64,000 nucleotides of DNA from an uncultured Granulosicoccus sp. (lineage in GTDB: Bacteria; Pseudomonadota; Gammaproteobacteria; Granulosicoccales; Granulosicoccaceae), in the NCBI GenBank assembly GCA_947499955.1, contig CANMQI010000005.1, positions 124,001 to 188,000 on the forward strand. The letters run 5' to 3'. The notes beneath the pieces were generated by a model. That model was not told the origin of the DNA and searched no databases. It saw only the letters and a program-made list of their open reading frames with translations. Shown piece after piece: positions 1 through 9,695 of this stretch. The position numbers and the translations under genes were made by a program. The stretch's first letter is position 1. Each line of letters opens with the position of its first letter.

Positions 1-17
1 ATGAAAATACCGTTTTC

Positions 18-587
18 ATGGAGCTGGAAAGCAACTCGAAGAAAGATCAGACGTCCTACCAGCATGGCATTGAGCAGATAGTGCCCATCAGTCAATCACA
101 GGCTGGTGATACGTTTCTTGTCGCCCGGTACAGCGAACTATCCGGTCTACTTGAGGAGGGTGAGTTCCTGCGCGGAGGTGAAGACTCAGGTGCCGCCATA
201 ATTGCGATTGAATATTTGAATGATGCGGCAGAAAAAATTGGTGGAACCTATTTTGCCAACACCTCGCAGGGTTTGTTTACCGACTCGGGATTTTACAATG
301 CTCCCGTTTCTCTCTCTGCTGGCGACAACGAATTTGTTTATCAAGCACCAGCAGCAGGGAATAATGCGTTGGTTGTCAATATTGGCAGCGAGGCACAACG
401 TGCAATTGGCAGCCGTGCGGACGAACTGGCTTATGTGCGACTGGCCGTTGTTGTTGCTGACTACATTGGATCCAAATACTTGAGGCACTTTCTGACTGGA
501 ATCATTCTGTCCGGGACGCCAGAGTGCAATGCATGCAAGGCGAAGATTCGCGTTCATTCACTGGATCTGGTGACAGATAGCGACTGA
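18..587 (+). CDS. Hypothetical protein, probably cut at its 5' end by the window edge
   Basis: I do not recognise this 189-residue protein. The frame is open leftward to the window edge and no ribosome binding site precedes the ATG at 18, so the true start probably lies outside and the product is longer. It has no signal peptide or convincing membrane helix in the visible part. The middle is rich in Gly, Ala and Asn, and there is a CxxC pair near residues 168-171 (CNAC), which could bind metal or form a disulfide. The stop lies 64 bp before the end of the convergent dihydrouridine synthase gene. Coding status is supported only by an uninterrupted frame and ordinary codon use. Confidence 0.55.
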   Translation: MELESNSKKDQTSYQHGIEQIVPISQSQAGDTFLVARYSELSGLLEEGEFLRGGEDSGAAIIAIEYLNDAAEKIGGTYFANTSQGLFTDSGFYNAPVSLSAGDNEFVYQAPAAGNNALVVNIGSEAQRAIGSRADELAYVRLAVVVADYIGSKYLRHFLTGIILSGTPECNACKAKIRVHSLDLVTDSD

Positions 588-651
588 TCGGGAATGAAGG
601 GGCGATGCAAAGGCACTCCGGCGGGAGGTCTCACCTGCCGGAGCGACAGTG

Positions 652-1839
652 TCAACCTACCAACTTCAACGGCGACAGCTCACCGACCAACGCCTGCCGA
701 TGCTCGGCAAAAGCCCTGACAATCGGTTCCACCTCCCGCTGCTGCCGAATCCTGCCAAACAGATCATTGGCCTCCGGGTAGCTGCGCTTCAGGTAGGCCA
801 GCCACTGCTTCGTGCGATTACCCACATGTCGCGGGCTCTGGCTGTCCGAGCGCAGAAACTGCGCTTCAACGTGATGCGAGATGTCGATCCAGGGCATGGC
901 CTCGTCCGCCAGCGCCTGTGTATCCGTGCCCCGGGACTGCTCGCTGGGCCAACTGTCTGACGAGCCCGTTGCCTGCGCCAGCAGCTGTGCATTGCGCGCA
1001 GCCGTGTGAATTCGCAGCGCCAGATCCGGCGCCGACAAGGCGCCACGCCCCAGCATCAGATGACGGCAGCCACTGGCCTGCCGTGCGGCAAGGCTGTCCT
1101 CGACGGTCCAGATTTCCCCGTTGATGTAGGTGGAGTCATCATCGGCTGCCACCACCGCGGCCACTTCACGCCACCAGGCGGGCGGCTTGTACCCGTCGAA
1201 CTTGGTGCGGGCATGAATCGCCAGCTCGGTGGCGCCTGCCTCACGAATGCCACCCACGATCTCGGCCAGCTGATCGCTGTTGTCATAGCCCAGACGAATC
1301 TTGGCCGTCACCGGCACATCGGCCGGTACGGCATCACGCACTTGCCGGACAATATCGGCCACCTGCGACGGATCACGCAGCAGGATCGAACCACCGAGGC
1401 TGTTGTTGACGGTCTTGGCCGGACAACCGAAGTTCAGATCCACGCCCGGCGCGCCCATGGCGACAGCGCGTCTGGCATTGATGGCCAGCACCTGTGCATT
1501 GCTGCCGAGAAGCTGTGTGTAGACCGGCACCCCGTTTTCCGTGCAGCCGCCCGCTTCCAGCTCCGGGCACAGGCGCAGAAACACACGCTCCGGCAGCAAT
1601 ACATTGGTCACCCGCACAAATTCCGTGACGCAGCGCGTATAACCGCCCAGACCGGTCAACAGTCGTCGCATGGGTGCGTCGATGACACCTTCCATCGGCG
1701 CCAGCACGATATGCCCGAGGGGCTTGTCAGGCCGTGAGTCGCCCAAGGTGTCAGACACGGTATCTGTCGGTACAGCAGGACCAGACGGGTTTTGAGGCTT
1801 GAAAGTCGAACAGGACACGGTACGCAGACATCTACCCAT
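652..1839 (-). CDS. dusC: tRNA-dihydrouridine synthase, DusC-like
   Basis: FMN-dependent enzyme that reduces uridine to dihydrouridine in the tRNA D-loop, using NADPH. The family fingerprint is clear: LAPMEGV near residue 47 (barrel start), the active-site loop DLNFGCPAKTVNNSLGG with the catalytic Cys near residue 139, IHARTK near 209, and GRGAL near 265. The C-terminal helical region with RxKQWLxYL matches DusC better than DusA or DusB. At 395 residues it is longer than E. coli DusC (about 315): about 45 residues precede the first barrel strand and an Asp/Ser/Gln-rich insert lies near 290-315. The ATG at 1839 is the only good start before the MEGV core, so the extension may be real. It diverges from the cvfB-like gene across about 80 bp. 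Confidence 0.9.
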   Translation of the reverse strand: MGRCLRTVSCSTFKPQNPSGPAVPTDTVSDTLGDSRPDKPLGHIVLAPMEGVIDAPMRRLLTGLGGYTRCVTEFVRVTNVLLPERVFLRLCPELEAGGCTENGVPVYTQLLGSNAQVLAINARRAVAMGAPGVDLNFGCPAKTVNNSLGGSILLRDPSQVADIVRQVRDAVPADVPVTAKIRLGYDNSDQLAEIVGGIREAGATELAIHARTKFDGYKPPAWWREVAAVVAADDDSTYINGEIWTVEDSLAARQASGCRHLMLGRGALSAPDLALRIHTAARNAQLLAQATGSSDSWPSEQSRGTDTQALADEAMPWIDISHHVEAQFLRSDSQSPRHVGNRTKQWLAYLKRSYPEANDLFGRIRQQREVEPIVRAFAEHRQALVGELSPLKLVG

Positions 1840-1921
1840 AGAGAAACAACCGCCATCTTATACGTATCATTGGCGCGACGTAGTAGCATCCCCTGCTGCA
1901 CACGCCTACACTGCGCACATC

Positions 1922-2914
1922 ATGCAAATCGGTCATACACAAGAACTCACGGTTCTGGAACGCAATCGCAATATTCTGCTGCTCGACGGCGGTGACGGTA
2001 TCACCGTCCCACTGCCCGTGGATGAAGCCGATGCGTCCCTGGAACCCGGTGACAAGGTCACCGTCTTCATTTTCGTCGATGCCTCCGGCAAGCCGCTGGC
2101 CACGACCCGCAAGCCTCTGGTGGAACGGGATCAGTGCGCCTCGCTGAAGGTGGTGGATGTCACCAATGCCGGTGCCTTTCTGGACTGGGGGCTGACCAAG
2201 AACCTGCTACTGCCCTTCGCCGAGCAGCGCCGCCCACTGGAAATCGGTCGTCATGAGAGCGTGCTGGTTTATCTGGACAAGAGCGGTCGTCTGGCGGCCA
2301 GCAGTCGCCTGGATCATCATCTGCCGGAAGTCGCCGATGATTTTCGTCCCTGGCAAGAGGTGTCTCTGCTTATCTTCCAGAGAACCGATCTGGGCCTGAA
2401 AGCGGTCGTCGACAATCGCGCCCTGGGCTTGCTGTACAAGGATGAGATCTTTCAGGACATCCGCGTCGGTGAAGCCCATCAGGGTTACATCAAGCGCCTG
2501 CGCCATGACGGCAGAATCGATCTGTCCCTGCAGCCGCTGAGCAAGGAACTGCAGCCGGAGCTCTCCGATGCCATCGTCACCTATCTGCAAGCGCATGACG
2601 GGGTCTGCGAACTCAGCGACAAGAGCTCGCCCGAGGCCATCCAGGCCATCTTCAAGGTCAGCAAGAAGAATTTCAAGAAGGCGTTGAGCACCCTGTACCG
2701 GGAACGCCGTATCGTGATTCATCCGGAACATATCGAACTGGCAGACCCTGCAGCCGCGGCGGCACCCGCTGCAGCCTCGGACTCGGGCTCGGGCCCGGGC
2801 TCGGCCCCGGGCACAAGGAAGCAAAATGATGCGCCGGGTGGCAAAAGCCCTTGGGACAACGCCAAATCGCGTCACGCATCCGGTAAACGCTCCGACAACA
2901 AGGATCGTCACTGA
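1922..2914 (+). CDS. S1 RNA-binding domain protein, CvfB family
   Basis: 330-residue protein of the CvfB/YitL family. Family members carry tandem S1-like OB folds followed by a winged helix and bind RNA. The first S1-like unit is residues 1-65 (MQIGHTQELTVLERN then LEPGDKVTVFIF). The second includes VTNAGAFLDWGLTKNLLLPF, and the third HQGYIKRLRHDGRIDLSL. The winged helix follows near residues 215-265 (FKVSKKNFKKALSTLYRERRI). The tail is low complexity (Ala/Ser/Gly/Pro, then basic). I chose the ATG at 1922 rather than 1799 because family members begin directly with this MxxGxxxxL strand and the extra residues look non-native. The stop overlaps the next start as TGATG, indicating translational coupling to the GTPase gene. 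Confidence 0.85.
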   Translation: MQIGHTQELTVLERNRNILLLDGGDGITVPLPVDEADASLEPGDKVTVFIFVDASGKPLATTRKPLVERDQCASLKVVDVTNAGAFLDWGLTKNLLLPFAEQRRPLEIGRHESVLVYLDKSGRLAASSRLDHHLPEVADDFRPWQEVSLLIFQRTDLGLKAVVDNRALGLLYKDEIFQDIRVGEAHQGYIKRLRHDGRIDLSLQPLSKELQPELSDAIVTYLQAHDGVCELSDKSSPEAIQAIFKVSKKNFKKALSTLYRERRIVIHPEHIELADPAAAAAPAAASDSGSGPGSAPGTRKQNDAPGGKSPWDNAKSRHASGKRSDNKDRH

Positions 2915-3876
2915 TGGCCATTCAGTGGTTTCCGGGGCATATGCACAAGGCCCGCAAGGACATGGCCAAGGTGCTGCCGGAAGTCGATGTCATTCTGGAG
3001 GTGCTGGATGCCCGCATTCCGTGGAGCAGCGAGAACCCCATGCTGGGCGATATCGCCGCAGATAAACCCCAACTGCGCGTGCTGACCAAGTCCGATCTGG
3101 CAGACCCTGTGTTGACCGCCGAATGGCTGGCACGGCTCAGTGGCAACGAGAAACGCGATGCCATCGCGATAGCCGCCAACGAGACCGGTGCCGTGCGCGA
3201 TATTCCGCAGCGCCTGCGGGCGCTGGTACCCGCGCCGACCTCGCCTCGCCTGAAGCCCTATGTGGCCATGGTGATCGGCATTCCCAACGTCGGCAAGTCC
3301 ACCCTGATCAACAAGCTGGCCGGGCGCGTCATTGCCAAGACGGGTAACGAGCCGGCCATTACCAAGCAGCAACAGCTGATCACCCTGAGCGAACACTGGC
3401 GCCTGCGTGACACCCCTGGAGTTCTCTGGCCGAAAGTGGAGAACGAGGCCAGCGGATTCCGGCTGGCAGCCACGGGTGCGGTCCGGGATACGGCCATGGA
3501 CAGTGGTGAGGTGGCCGCGTGGCTGCTGGACCACCTGTGCGTGCACTATGGTGCGCAGCTGGAGGCACGCTATGGTCGTAACCTGCCATTGGAGGACAGC
3601 GTGCAGACGCTGGAGGCGATCGGTCGCGTTCGGGGTTGCCTGGGTGGCGGCGGCCTGGTGGATTTTGATCGTGCCGGGCGTCTGCTGTTGTCCGAATTTC
3701 GCTCCGGCCTGCTCGGTGACATCACCCTGGAGACACCGGCCATGCAGGTGGAGGAACAGGCGGCCACGGAGAAGCGTCTGGCGGAGATCGAGGCCAAACG
3801 GGAACAGCGCAAGCAGAAGAAGACCGCCGAACGTGATGTCAGACGGGCGCGCAGCAAGGCGGACCGCGGCCGCTGA
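2914..3876 (+). CDS. rbgA: Ribosome biogenesis GTPase, YlqF/RbgA family
   Basis: 320-residue circularly permuted GTPase that assists late assembly of the large ribosomal subunit in characterised relatives. The G motifs appear in permuted order: G4 as TKSDLAD near residue 60, G1 as GIPNVGKST near residue 125, and G3 as DTPGVLWP near residue 167. The start IQWFPGHMHKARK is the diagnostic YlqF N-terminus. The C-terminus is a highly basic tail (KREQRKQKKTAERDVRRARSK), probably contacting rRNA. The start codon overlaps the stop of the preceding S1 protein gene by one base, so the two RNA-related proteins are likely made from one transcript. A 13-bp tandem array begins six bases after the stop. Confidence 0.93.
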   Translation: MAIQWFPGHMHKARKDMAKVLPEVDVILEVLDARIPWSSENPMLGDIAADKPQLRVLTKSDLADPVLTAEWLARLSGNEKRDAIAIAANETGAVRDIPQRLRALVPAPTSPRLKPYVAMVIGIPNVGKSTLINKLAGRVIAKTGNEPAITKQQQLITLSEHWRLRDTPGVLWPKVENEASGFRLAATGAVRDTAMDSGEVAAWLLDHLCVHYGAQLEARYGRNLPLEDSVQTLEAIGRVRGCLGGGGLVDFDRAGRLLLSEFRSGLLGDITLETPAMQVEEQAATEKRLAEIEAKREQRKQKKTAERDVRRARSKADRGR

Positions 3877-3881
3877 GAGCG

Positions 3882-3998
3882 GTTGCTGTTTGAAGTTGCT
3901 GTTCGGCGCTACTGTTCGGTGTTGCTGTTCGGTGTTGCTGTTCGGTGTTGCTGTTCGGCGCTACTGTACGGCGTTGCTATTCGGCGTTGCTATTAGGC
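3882..3998. repeat. 13-bp tandem array (minisatellite), nine copies, in a 398-bp gene-free stretch
   Basis: Nine consecutive 13-base units fill 117 bp, with consensus GTTGCTGTTCGGY. Units at 3921, 3934 and 3947 are identical or differ at one base; the outer units diverge (GCTACTGTACGGC at 3960, GTTGCTATTAGGC at 3986). This is the pattern of an array growing by slippage in its centre and decaying at its ends. It begins directly after the rbgA stop. The rest of the gap (3999-4263) holds no recognisable terminator, RNA or promoter, only the ribosome binding site of the next gene. Confidence 0.9.
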
Positions 3999-4274
3999 GC
4001 CAATGTGCTCGACCTGCACACTCTCGACTACATCACACCGTAACCTTTCCTTACCACTCTCCCACGCTTGCCAACGGGCCTCTCAGACCCGTTGCGACCA
4101 GAATTTCGTTAATCCCCTCACAAAACAGCCTGAAGTCCCTCTCTCACTGACGCTGATCGGGAGGCACACCTCGAAAATGAATCAGCGGCGCCGATAGCCT
4201 TCTCATCAGCCTGAATTTGATTAGATTTTCGACAGGTCTGACAGCCACGGGTTCTGTCAGGCAGGGAGGTGGGG

Positions 4275-4676
4275 ATGTTCGGCCACAGGTATCAGACAGT
4301 CGCATTACTGCTGTTGGGAGCGTCCTTTCTGGGCGGCTGTTCCAGCGTGCAAACCGCACCACAGCGCGATGTGCAGCATGAAGCGGTCAACCGCTGGACG
4401 CGCTGCATCGAACGCTACAGCGACCACTACCAAGGGCCTGTGCTGATGGCCGGCAAACGTGCAAATCACCATTGCGAAGGCTACCAACGCGATGTGCTGG
4501 CCACGTACCCGTATCACTTGAAGAACCAGATTGAATCGCTACTGTCCCAACGTGCCCATACGATAACAACCGTACGTGTCGTCAAGACCAGCAGCAACCA
4601 TCTGGACGCCTTCAAAGCTTCACATCTCGACATCTTGAAGAAGCGGCTGACAGGAGCGCATCAGGCTGATCTGTGA
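4275..4676 (+). CDS. Small putative lipoprotein of unknown function
   Basis: 133-residue protein with a lipoprotein signal: hydrophobic segment TVALLLLGASF followed by lipobox LGGC near residue 22. The mature protein would be attached to a membrane by the lipidated Cys. The rest is polar, rich in His, Arg and Gln, with two further Cys residues (RCIERY, HHCEGY) that could form a disulfide, and it is probably alpha-helical. The ATG at 4275 is preferred over an in-frame GTG at 4269 because GGGAGG lies five bases upstream of the ATG. I recognise no family. It stands alone, 61 bp before the FKBP gene. Confidence 0.7.
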   Translation: MFGHRYQTVALLLLGASFLGGCSSVQTAPQRDVQHEAVNRWTRCIERYSDHYQGPVLMAGKRANHHCEGYQRDVLATYPYHLKNQIESLLSQRAHTITTVRVVKTSSNHLDAFKASHLDILKKRLTGAHQADL

Positions 4677-4737
4677 CATAGTGCGACGTTTACGTACGTT
4701 CAAACACTTACTCACACGTTAAGGATCCGACCGACCG

Positions 4738-5412
4738 ATGAAACGAACACTACACGCCGTTGCAACGGCAGCCCTGCTCGCCGGTGCCATGCCAGCCATG
4801 GCTCAGGACACCGCGCTGGAAACGCCAGAATCCAAGGTCAGTTACGCACTGGGCATGATGATCGGCGAACGCGTCATCAAGCAATACGGTGAACTGGATT
4901 ACGATCTGCTGGTTCAGGCCATGAAAGCCCAGGCTGCCGGTGACGCTACCGATCTGAGCATGGAAGAGGCTCAGATGGTTCTGCAGGAACAACAGCAGGC
5001 CGCTGCCGCTGAAGCCGCTGCCGAAGCGCAGAAAGCCGGCATGAGCTACCTGGAAGAGAACAAGGCGCGTGAAGGCGTCATGGTCACTGACAGTGGTCTG
5101 CAATATGAAGTACTGACAGCCGCTGAAGGCGCCAAGCCAACGGCTGATGACACCGTCAGCGTGCACTATGTTGGCACCTTGATGGACGGCACTGAATTCG
5201 ACAGCTCCATCGCTCGCGGCGAGCCAGCGACTTTCCCACTGACAGGCGTCATTCCCGGTTGGACTGAAGGTCTGCAGCTGATGAGTGTCGGCAGCAAGTA
5301 CCGCTTCGTCATTCCTTCCGATCTGGCCTACGGTGAACGTGGTGCCGGTCAGGCAATCGGACCCGGTGAGACACTGGTATTCGAAGTCGAACTGCTCGAA
5401 ATCAAGTCGTAA
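4738..5412 (+). CDS. Periplasmic FKBP-type peptidyl-prolyl isomerase (FkpA/Mip-like)
   Basis: 224-residue foldase that catalyses cis-trans isomerisation of proline peptide bonds in periplasmic proteins. A signal peptide covers residues 1-22 and ends AMPAMAQ. Residues 25-115 form the alpha-helical dimerisation arm seen in FkpA and Mip, with an Ala/Glu/Gln-rich helix. Residues 120-224 are the FKBP domain with VHYVGTLMDGTEFDSS, the FPLTGVIPGWTEGLQLM active-site strand and YGERGAGQAIGPGETLVFEVELL. Length matches FkpA/Mip proteins. A strong hairpin follows the stop. The Gly-rich loop and the aromatic pocket residues are present, so activity is expected. Confidence 0.93.
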   Translation: MKRTLHAVATAALLAGAMPAMAQDTALETPESKVSYALGMMIGERVIKQYGELDYDLLVQAMKAQAAGDATDLSMEEAQMVLQEQQQAAAAEAAAEAQKAGMSYLEENKAREGVMVTDSGLQYEVLTAAEGAKPTADDTVSVHYVGTLMDGTEFDSSIARGEPATFPLTGVIPGWTEGLQLMSVGSKYRFVIPSDLAYGERGAGQAIGPGETLVFEVELLEIKS

Positions 5413-5423
5413 GACATTGACCG

Positions 5424-5456
5424 CAAGTCGCCTGAGCTAACCACTCAGGCGTCTTG
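5424..5456. terminator. Bidirectional hairpin between convergent genes
   Basis: CGCCTGAG pairs with CTCAGGCG around a 7-base loop (5429-5451), extended by CAAG/CTTG arms beyond one T-T mismatch. It lies between the FKBP gene and the convergent GMC oxidoreductase gene, where a shared terminator is expected. There is no long U tract on either side. Confidence 0.6.
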
Positions 5457-5474
5457 ATCAGGACCCCTCCGGCC

Positions 5475-7163
5475 TTACGAGACCTTGCGATCGTGCCCGG
5501 TAGTCGTGCGCTGCGCCGTTTCCCAGTCATCCGGCTCCCAGACCGGCGCATCACTGGGCATCAGCGATTGCCCGCGGATCAAGTCCGCCGCGCGCTCGCC
5601 GACCATCATGCTCGGTGCGTTCAGGTTGCCGTTGGTAATGGTGGGGAAAATCGATGAATCCACCACGCGCAAACCCTGCGCCCCACGTACGCGACACTGC
5701 TCATCGAGCACCGCCATGGGATCATCATCGCTACCCATCTTGACCGTACAGGACGGGTGATAGGCACTCTCCACATTGGCCTTGACCCAACGATCGATTG
5801 CCTCATCCGACTCGACATCGAAGCCCGGCTGAATCTCGTTCCCGCGAAACGGCGCCAATGACGGCTGTTGCAGTATTTCTCGTGTCAGGCGAATGCAGTC
5901 ACGCCAGTCCTGTCTGTCCTGTTCATGCTGCAGGTAGTTGAAACGAATGCTCGGCGCCTCGAAGGGGTTGTCAGAGCGAATGGCGATACGACCACGGCTC
6001 TGTGGTTTGTTCGGTCCGACATGCACCTGAAAACCGTCGCCTGCGAACGCGGCACGCCCGTCATAGCGCATGGCACCGGGCAGGAAATGGTATTGCACAT
6101 TCGGAGACTTCAGGCCGGCGCGCGTGCGGATGAACCCGCAGGACTCGAAATGGTTGGTGGCTCCCAGCCCCTGACGCGTCGCTACCCAGCGCGCACCGAT
6201 CAGACCCTTGCGCCACCAGGACAGCTCCCGGTTGAGTGACACCGGCTGCGTGCATTCGTACTGGAAATACACTTCCAGATGATCCTGCAGATTGGCGCCG
6301 ACACCGGGAGAATCGATACGCACCTCAACCCCGGCATTGGCCAGCACCTGAGCGGGACCGATACCCGAGCGCTGCAGAATGGTGGGTGAACCGATGGAGC
6401 CTGCCGAGAGAATCACCTCCCCGCGGGTGAAGATCTTCATCTGCCTGCCGGCGGTGCGGTAGCGCACACCAATGGCACGATCACCCTCCATGATCAGTTG
6501 ATCCACGATGATGCGAGGAATGATCTTCAGGTTGGGCCGACCCTTTATCGGATCCAGATAACTGCGTGAGGAGGAGGCGCGCTGACCGTTGGCAATGGAC
6601 ATGTGCTTCTGCCCAAAGCCTTCCTGCTGATAGCCGTTGAAATCGGCGGTAAACGGATAACCGGCATCCTGCCCGGCATCGATGAAGGCTTGATACAGGG
6701 GATTGAGGCGCATGTCATTACCGGCATTGACTCCCACCGGACCATCCCCACCGCGATAACGGTTCGGACCGTGATACCAGCTTTCCATCCGCTTGTAATA
6801 AGGCAGGCAGTTGGCATAGTTCCAGCCTGCCGCACCGGCCTGTTCCCATTCGTCTATATCGCAGGCATGACCCCTGACGAACGCCATGCCATTGATGGAG
6901 GAGGAGCCGCCGATGACCTTGCCGCGAGGGCAATCCAGACGTCGCCCGTCCAGCCCCTCTTCGGGTTCGGATTCGAAGCCCCAGTTGTATTTGGGCATGT
7001 TCATCGGGATGGACAATGCCGTGGGCATCCGGATGAACAGACTGCCATCGCCGCCACCGGCTTCCAGCAAGGCCACCGAGACAGTCGGGTCTTCTGTCAA
7101 CCGTGCTGCCAGGACACAGCCTGCTGACCCGGCGCCGACGATGATGTAATCGAATTCGTTCAT
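5475..7163 (-). CDS. GMC-family FAD-dependent oxidoreductase (choline/alcohol dehydrogenase-like)
   Basis: 562-residue flavoprotein that oxidises an alcohol or polyol, possibly choline, with FAD. The N-terminal dinucleotide fold is [18 protein letters not shown] (residues 4-21). GMC signature 1 is [14 protein letters not shown] near residue 80, and signature 2 is [16 protein letters not shown] near 256. The catalytic pair appears to be His469 in [11 protein letters not shown] and Asn515 in NLNAPSM. Length and motifs match BetA-type choline dehydrogenases, but there is no betB, betI or choline transporter next to it, so the substrate is open. No signal peptide is visible. It stands alone on the minus strand. 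Confidence 0.88.
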   Translation of the reverse strand: MNEFDYIIVGAGSAGCVLAARLTEDPTVSVALLEAGGGDGSLFIRMPTALSIPMNMPKYNWGFESEPEEGLDGRRLDCPRGKVIGGSSSINGMAFVRGHACDIDEWEQAGAAGWNYANCLPYYKRMESWYHGPNRYRGGDGPVGVNAGNDMRLNPLYQAFIDAGQDAGYPFTADFNGYQQEGFGQKHMSIANGQRASSSRSYLDPIKGRPNLKIIPRIIVDQLIMEGDRAIGVRYRTAGRQMKIFTRGEVILSAGSIGSPTILQRSGIGPAQVLANAGVEVRIDSPGVGANLQDHLEVYFQYECTQPVSLNRELSWWRKGLIGARWVATRQGLGATNHFESCGFIRTRAGLKSPNVQYHFLPGAMRYDGRAAFAGDGFQVHVGPNKPQSRGRIAIRSDNPFEAPSIRFNYLQHEQDRQDWRDCIRLTREILQQPSLAPFRGNEIQPGFDVESDEAIDRWVKANVESAYHPSCTVKMGSDDDPMAVLDEQCRVRGAQGLRVVDSSIFPTITNGNLNAPSMMVGERAADLIRGQSLMPSDAPVWEPDDWETAQRTTTGHDRKVS

Positions 7164-7316
7164 GATATGACCTGCTGGACGATGGTTATCAAGATGAACC
7201 CGCCTGCACCGATGATCCCGGAAGAGCCAGGAGGGCCCTGTCGGAATCCGCGCTACAGAGGCGGTGACTGTCGCGCTGAGGCGAGCCGTGAACGACCTTC
7301 CCTGGTCGCCAGGAGG

Positions 7317-7976
7317 CTACTTGGTACCGAATATACGGTCACCGGCATCGCCCAGACCGGGCACGATGTAACCGTGATCATTCAGTTTTTCATCCACGGC
7401 CGCGGTGACAATCGGCACATCGGGATGCGCCTCATTGAACGCACGGATACCTTCCGGTGCGGTGATCAGACAGACGAAACGCATGTCCTTCGCCCCACCC
7501 TGCTTCAGGCGGTGCACGGCCGAAATGGCAGAATTGGCTGTCGCCAGCATGGGATCCACCACCACGATCAGTCGATCTTCCATGTGACTGGGCACCTTGT
7601 AGTAGTACTCCACGGCCTGCAGGGTTTCCGGGTCGCGGTACAGGCCCACATGGCCGACACGAGCCGACGGAATGACATCGAGCATACCGTCCAGCATGCC
7701 GTTGCCGGCGCGCAGGATGGAGATGAAGGCCAATTTGCGCCCTTTGAGTACCGGAGCATCCATGGCCTGCACGGGCGTCTCGATTGTTTCGGGCACCAGC
7801 GGCAGGTCACGTGTGACTTCAAAACACAGCAGCCAGGAGATCTCTCGCAGCAGTGCGCGAAAGGCCGAGGAAGACTGCTCCTTGCGGCGCATCAGGGTCA
7901 GCTTGTGCTGGACCAGGGGGTGGCGCACGATGGTCGCCTGCAGGCCCATGTCGGCCAAATTTTGTTCAGTGAGCAT
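7317..7976 (-). CDS. upp: Uracil phosphoribosyltransferase
   Basis: 219-residue pyrimidine salvage enzyme: uracil plus PRPP gives UMP and pyrophosphate. The PRPP-binding loop is [17 protein letters not shown] (near residues 133-149). [13 protein letters not shown] and the C-terminal uracil-binding stretch ending [17 protein letters not shown] are typical. The only departure from many homologues is a slightly longer N-terminus ([26 protein letters not shown]). The ATG at 7976 is immediately preceded by A-rich sequence with weak Shine-Dalgarno character. The neighbouring genes are unrelated in pathway. Confidence 0.95.
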   Translation of the reverse strand: MLTEQNLADMGLQATIVRHPLVQHKLTLMRRKEQSSSAFRALLREISWLLCFEVTRDLPLVPETIETPVQAMDAPVLKGRKLAFISILRAGNGMLDGMLDVIPSARVGHVGLYRDPETLQAVEYYYKVPSHMEDRLIVVVDPMLATANSAISAVHRLKQGGAKDMRFVCLITAPEGIRAFNEAHPDVPIVTAAVDEKLNDHGYIVPGLGDAGDRIFGTK

Positions 7977-8027
7977 GGAAAAAGGTCTCTTGTGGAGTGG
8001 TGATTGTTCTTGGCATTCGTGCAGGCC

Positions 8028-9695
8028 TCAACCGGCCAGTTTCTTGTAACGCACCCGCTTGGGTTGCGCGGCAGCTTCCCCGAGTCGCTCACGGCGGTCA
8101 GCCTCGTACTCGGTGTAGTTACCGGCGAAGAAGTTGATTTCACTGGGATCTTCGTAGGACAGGATGTGCGTGGCGACACGATCCAGGAACCAGCGATCGT
8201 GCGAGATCACGATGGCGCAGCCGGCAAAATCCAGCAAGGCCTCTTCCAGCGCACGCAGGGTTTCCACATCAAGGTCGTTCGAGGGCTCATCGAGCAGCAG
8301 TACATTGGCACCCTGCTTCAGGGTCATGGCCAGGTGCAGTCGGCCACGCTCACCACCGGAGAGATCCTTGACGAATTTCTGCTGATCGCTGCCCTTGAAG
8401 TTGAAGCGACCCACGTACTGGCGCGCCGGCATCTCGTAGTTGTTGATGGTGATCATGTCACTACCGTCAGCCAGGATGTCGAAGACGGTCTTTTCCCCAT
8501 CCAGGTCATCGCGGCTCTGATCCACATAGGCCAGCTGCACGGTTTCACCGATCACGATGTTGCCTGAATCCGGCTCTTCGCGGCCCATCAGCATGCGGAA
8601 CAATGTGGACTTACCGGCACCGTTACCACCGATGACACCGACAATGGCGCCCTTGGGCATGCTGAATGACAGGTCTTCGATCAGCACCCGATCGCCGTAG
8701 GACTTGGTGACGTTCTCGAAGTCGATGACAATGTCACCCAGGCGAGGTCCGGGTGGGATGTAGATTTCATTGGTCTCGGAGCGCTTCTGGAATTCCTGAG
8801 ACTGCATTTCCTCGAAACGCTGCAGACGAGCCTTGGACTTGGACTGGCGGCCCTTGGCACCCTGTCGCACCCACTCCAGTTCCGCCTTCATGGCCTTGGC
8901 ATGGGAGGACTCCTGCTTGGACTCGGCGTCCAGACGTGCAGACTTCTGGTCCAGCCAGCCCGAATAGTTGCCTTCGTACGGGATACCCTGACCCCGGTCC
9001 AGCTCCAGAATCCAGCCGGCGACGTTATCCAGGAAGTAGCGATCGTGCGTGATGGCCACCACGGTGCCGTTGAAATCGTGCAGAAAGTGCTCCAGCCAGG
9101 CCACCGAATCCGCGTCCAGATGGTTGGTGGGTTCGTCCAGCAGCAGCATGTCCGGCCCGGAGAGCAGCAGGCGGCACAACGCTACCCGGCGCTTTTCACC
9201 ACCGGACAGGTGGGCGACGTTCTCGTCCCAGGGTGGCAGACGCAGCGCATCGGCCGCGATATCCATCTGGTGCTGCAGGTTATGCGCATCGGAGGCTTCG
9301 ATGATGGCTTCCAGACGACCCTGTTCGGCGGCCAGTGCATCAAAATCGGCATCCGGTTCGGCGTAGGCGGCATAGACCTCATCCAGGCGAGTCTGAGCTG
9401 CCTTGACTTCATCCACGGCCTCTTCGACCACTTCGCGAACTGTCTTGGCCGGATCCAGCTGCGGCTCCTGCGGCAGGTAACCGACATTGATGCCCGGCAT
9501 GGGCCGTGCTTCACCTTCGATCTCTTCGTCAAGACCGGCCATGATCTTCAACAGGGTCGACTTGCCCGCGCCATTGAGGCCCAGCACGCCAATCTTGGCG
9601 CCGGGGAAGAACGACAGAGAGATGTCCTTGAGAATCTGACGCTTGGGCGGCACGATCTTGCCAACCCGGTTCATTGTGTAAACGTACTGAGCCAT
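8028..9695 (-). CDS. ettA: Energy-dependent translational throttle protein (ABC-F ATPase)
   Basis: 555-residue soluble ABC-F ATPase that binds the ribosomal E site and gates entry into elongation according to the ATP/ADP ratio. Two ATP-binding cassettes are present: Walker A GLNGAGKS, signature LSGGEKRR and Walker B LLLDEPTNHLD in the first; GGNGAGKS, LSGGERGR and LLLDEPSNDLD in the second. The charged linker between them (about 240-310, rich in Lys/Arg/Gln) is the P-site tRNA interaction motif region. I chose the ATG at 9695 (MAQYVYTMNRVGK), which gives 555 residues, the length I recall for E. coli EttA; the frame continues to 9800 but the extra residues match nothing. Confidence 0.96.
   Translation of the reverse strand: MAQYVYTMNRVGKIVPPKRQILKDISLSFFPGAKIGVLGLNGAGKSTLLKIMAGLDEEIEGEARPMPGINVGYLPQEPQLDPAKTVREVVEEAVDEVKAAQTRLDEVYAAYAEPDADFDALAAEQGRLEAIIEASDAHNLQHQMDIAADALRLPPWDENVAHLSGGEKRRVALCRLLLSGPDMLLLDEPTNHLDADSVAWLEHFLHDFNGTVVAITHDRYFLDNVAGWILELDRGQGIPYEGNYSGWLDQKSARLDAESKQESSHAKAMKAELEWVRQGAKGRQSKSKARLQRFEEMQSQEFQKRSETNEIYIPPGPRLGDIVIDFENVTKSYGDRVLIEDLSFSMPKGAIVGVIGGNGAGKSTLFRMLMGREEPDSGNIVIGETVQLAYVDQSRDDLDGEKTVFDILADGSDMITINNYEMPARQYVGRFNFKGSDQQKFVKDLSGGERGRLHLAMTLKQGANVLLLDEPSNDLDVETLRALEEALLDFAGCAIVISHDRWFLDRVATHILSYEDPSEINFFAGNYTEYEADRRERLGEAAAQPKRVRYKKLAG

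Noticed and set aside
2207-2911. 234-codon minus-strand frame opposite the CvfB-like gene
   Set aside because: Opposes a well-supported S1 protein gene; no motif or ribosome binding site.
5475-7163. Naming the GMC oxidoreductase betA
   Set aside because: Motifs fit the whole GMC family; no betaine-pathway genes are near, so choline is not supported as the substrate.
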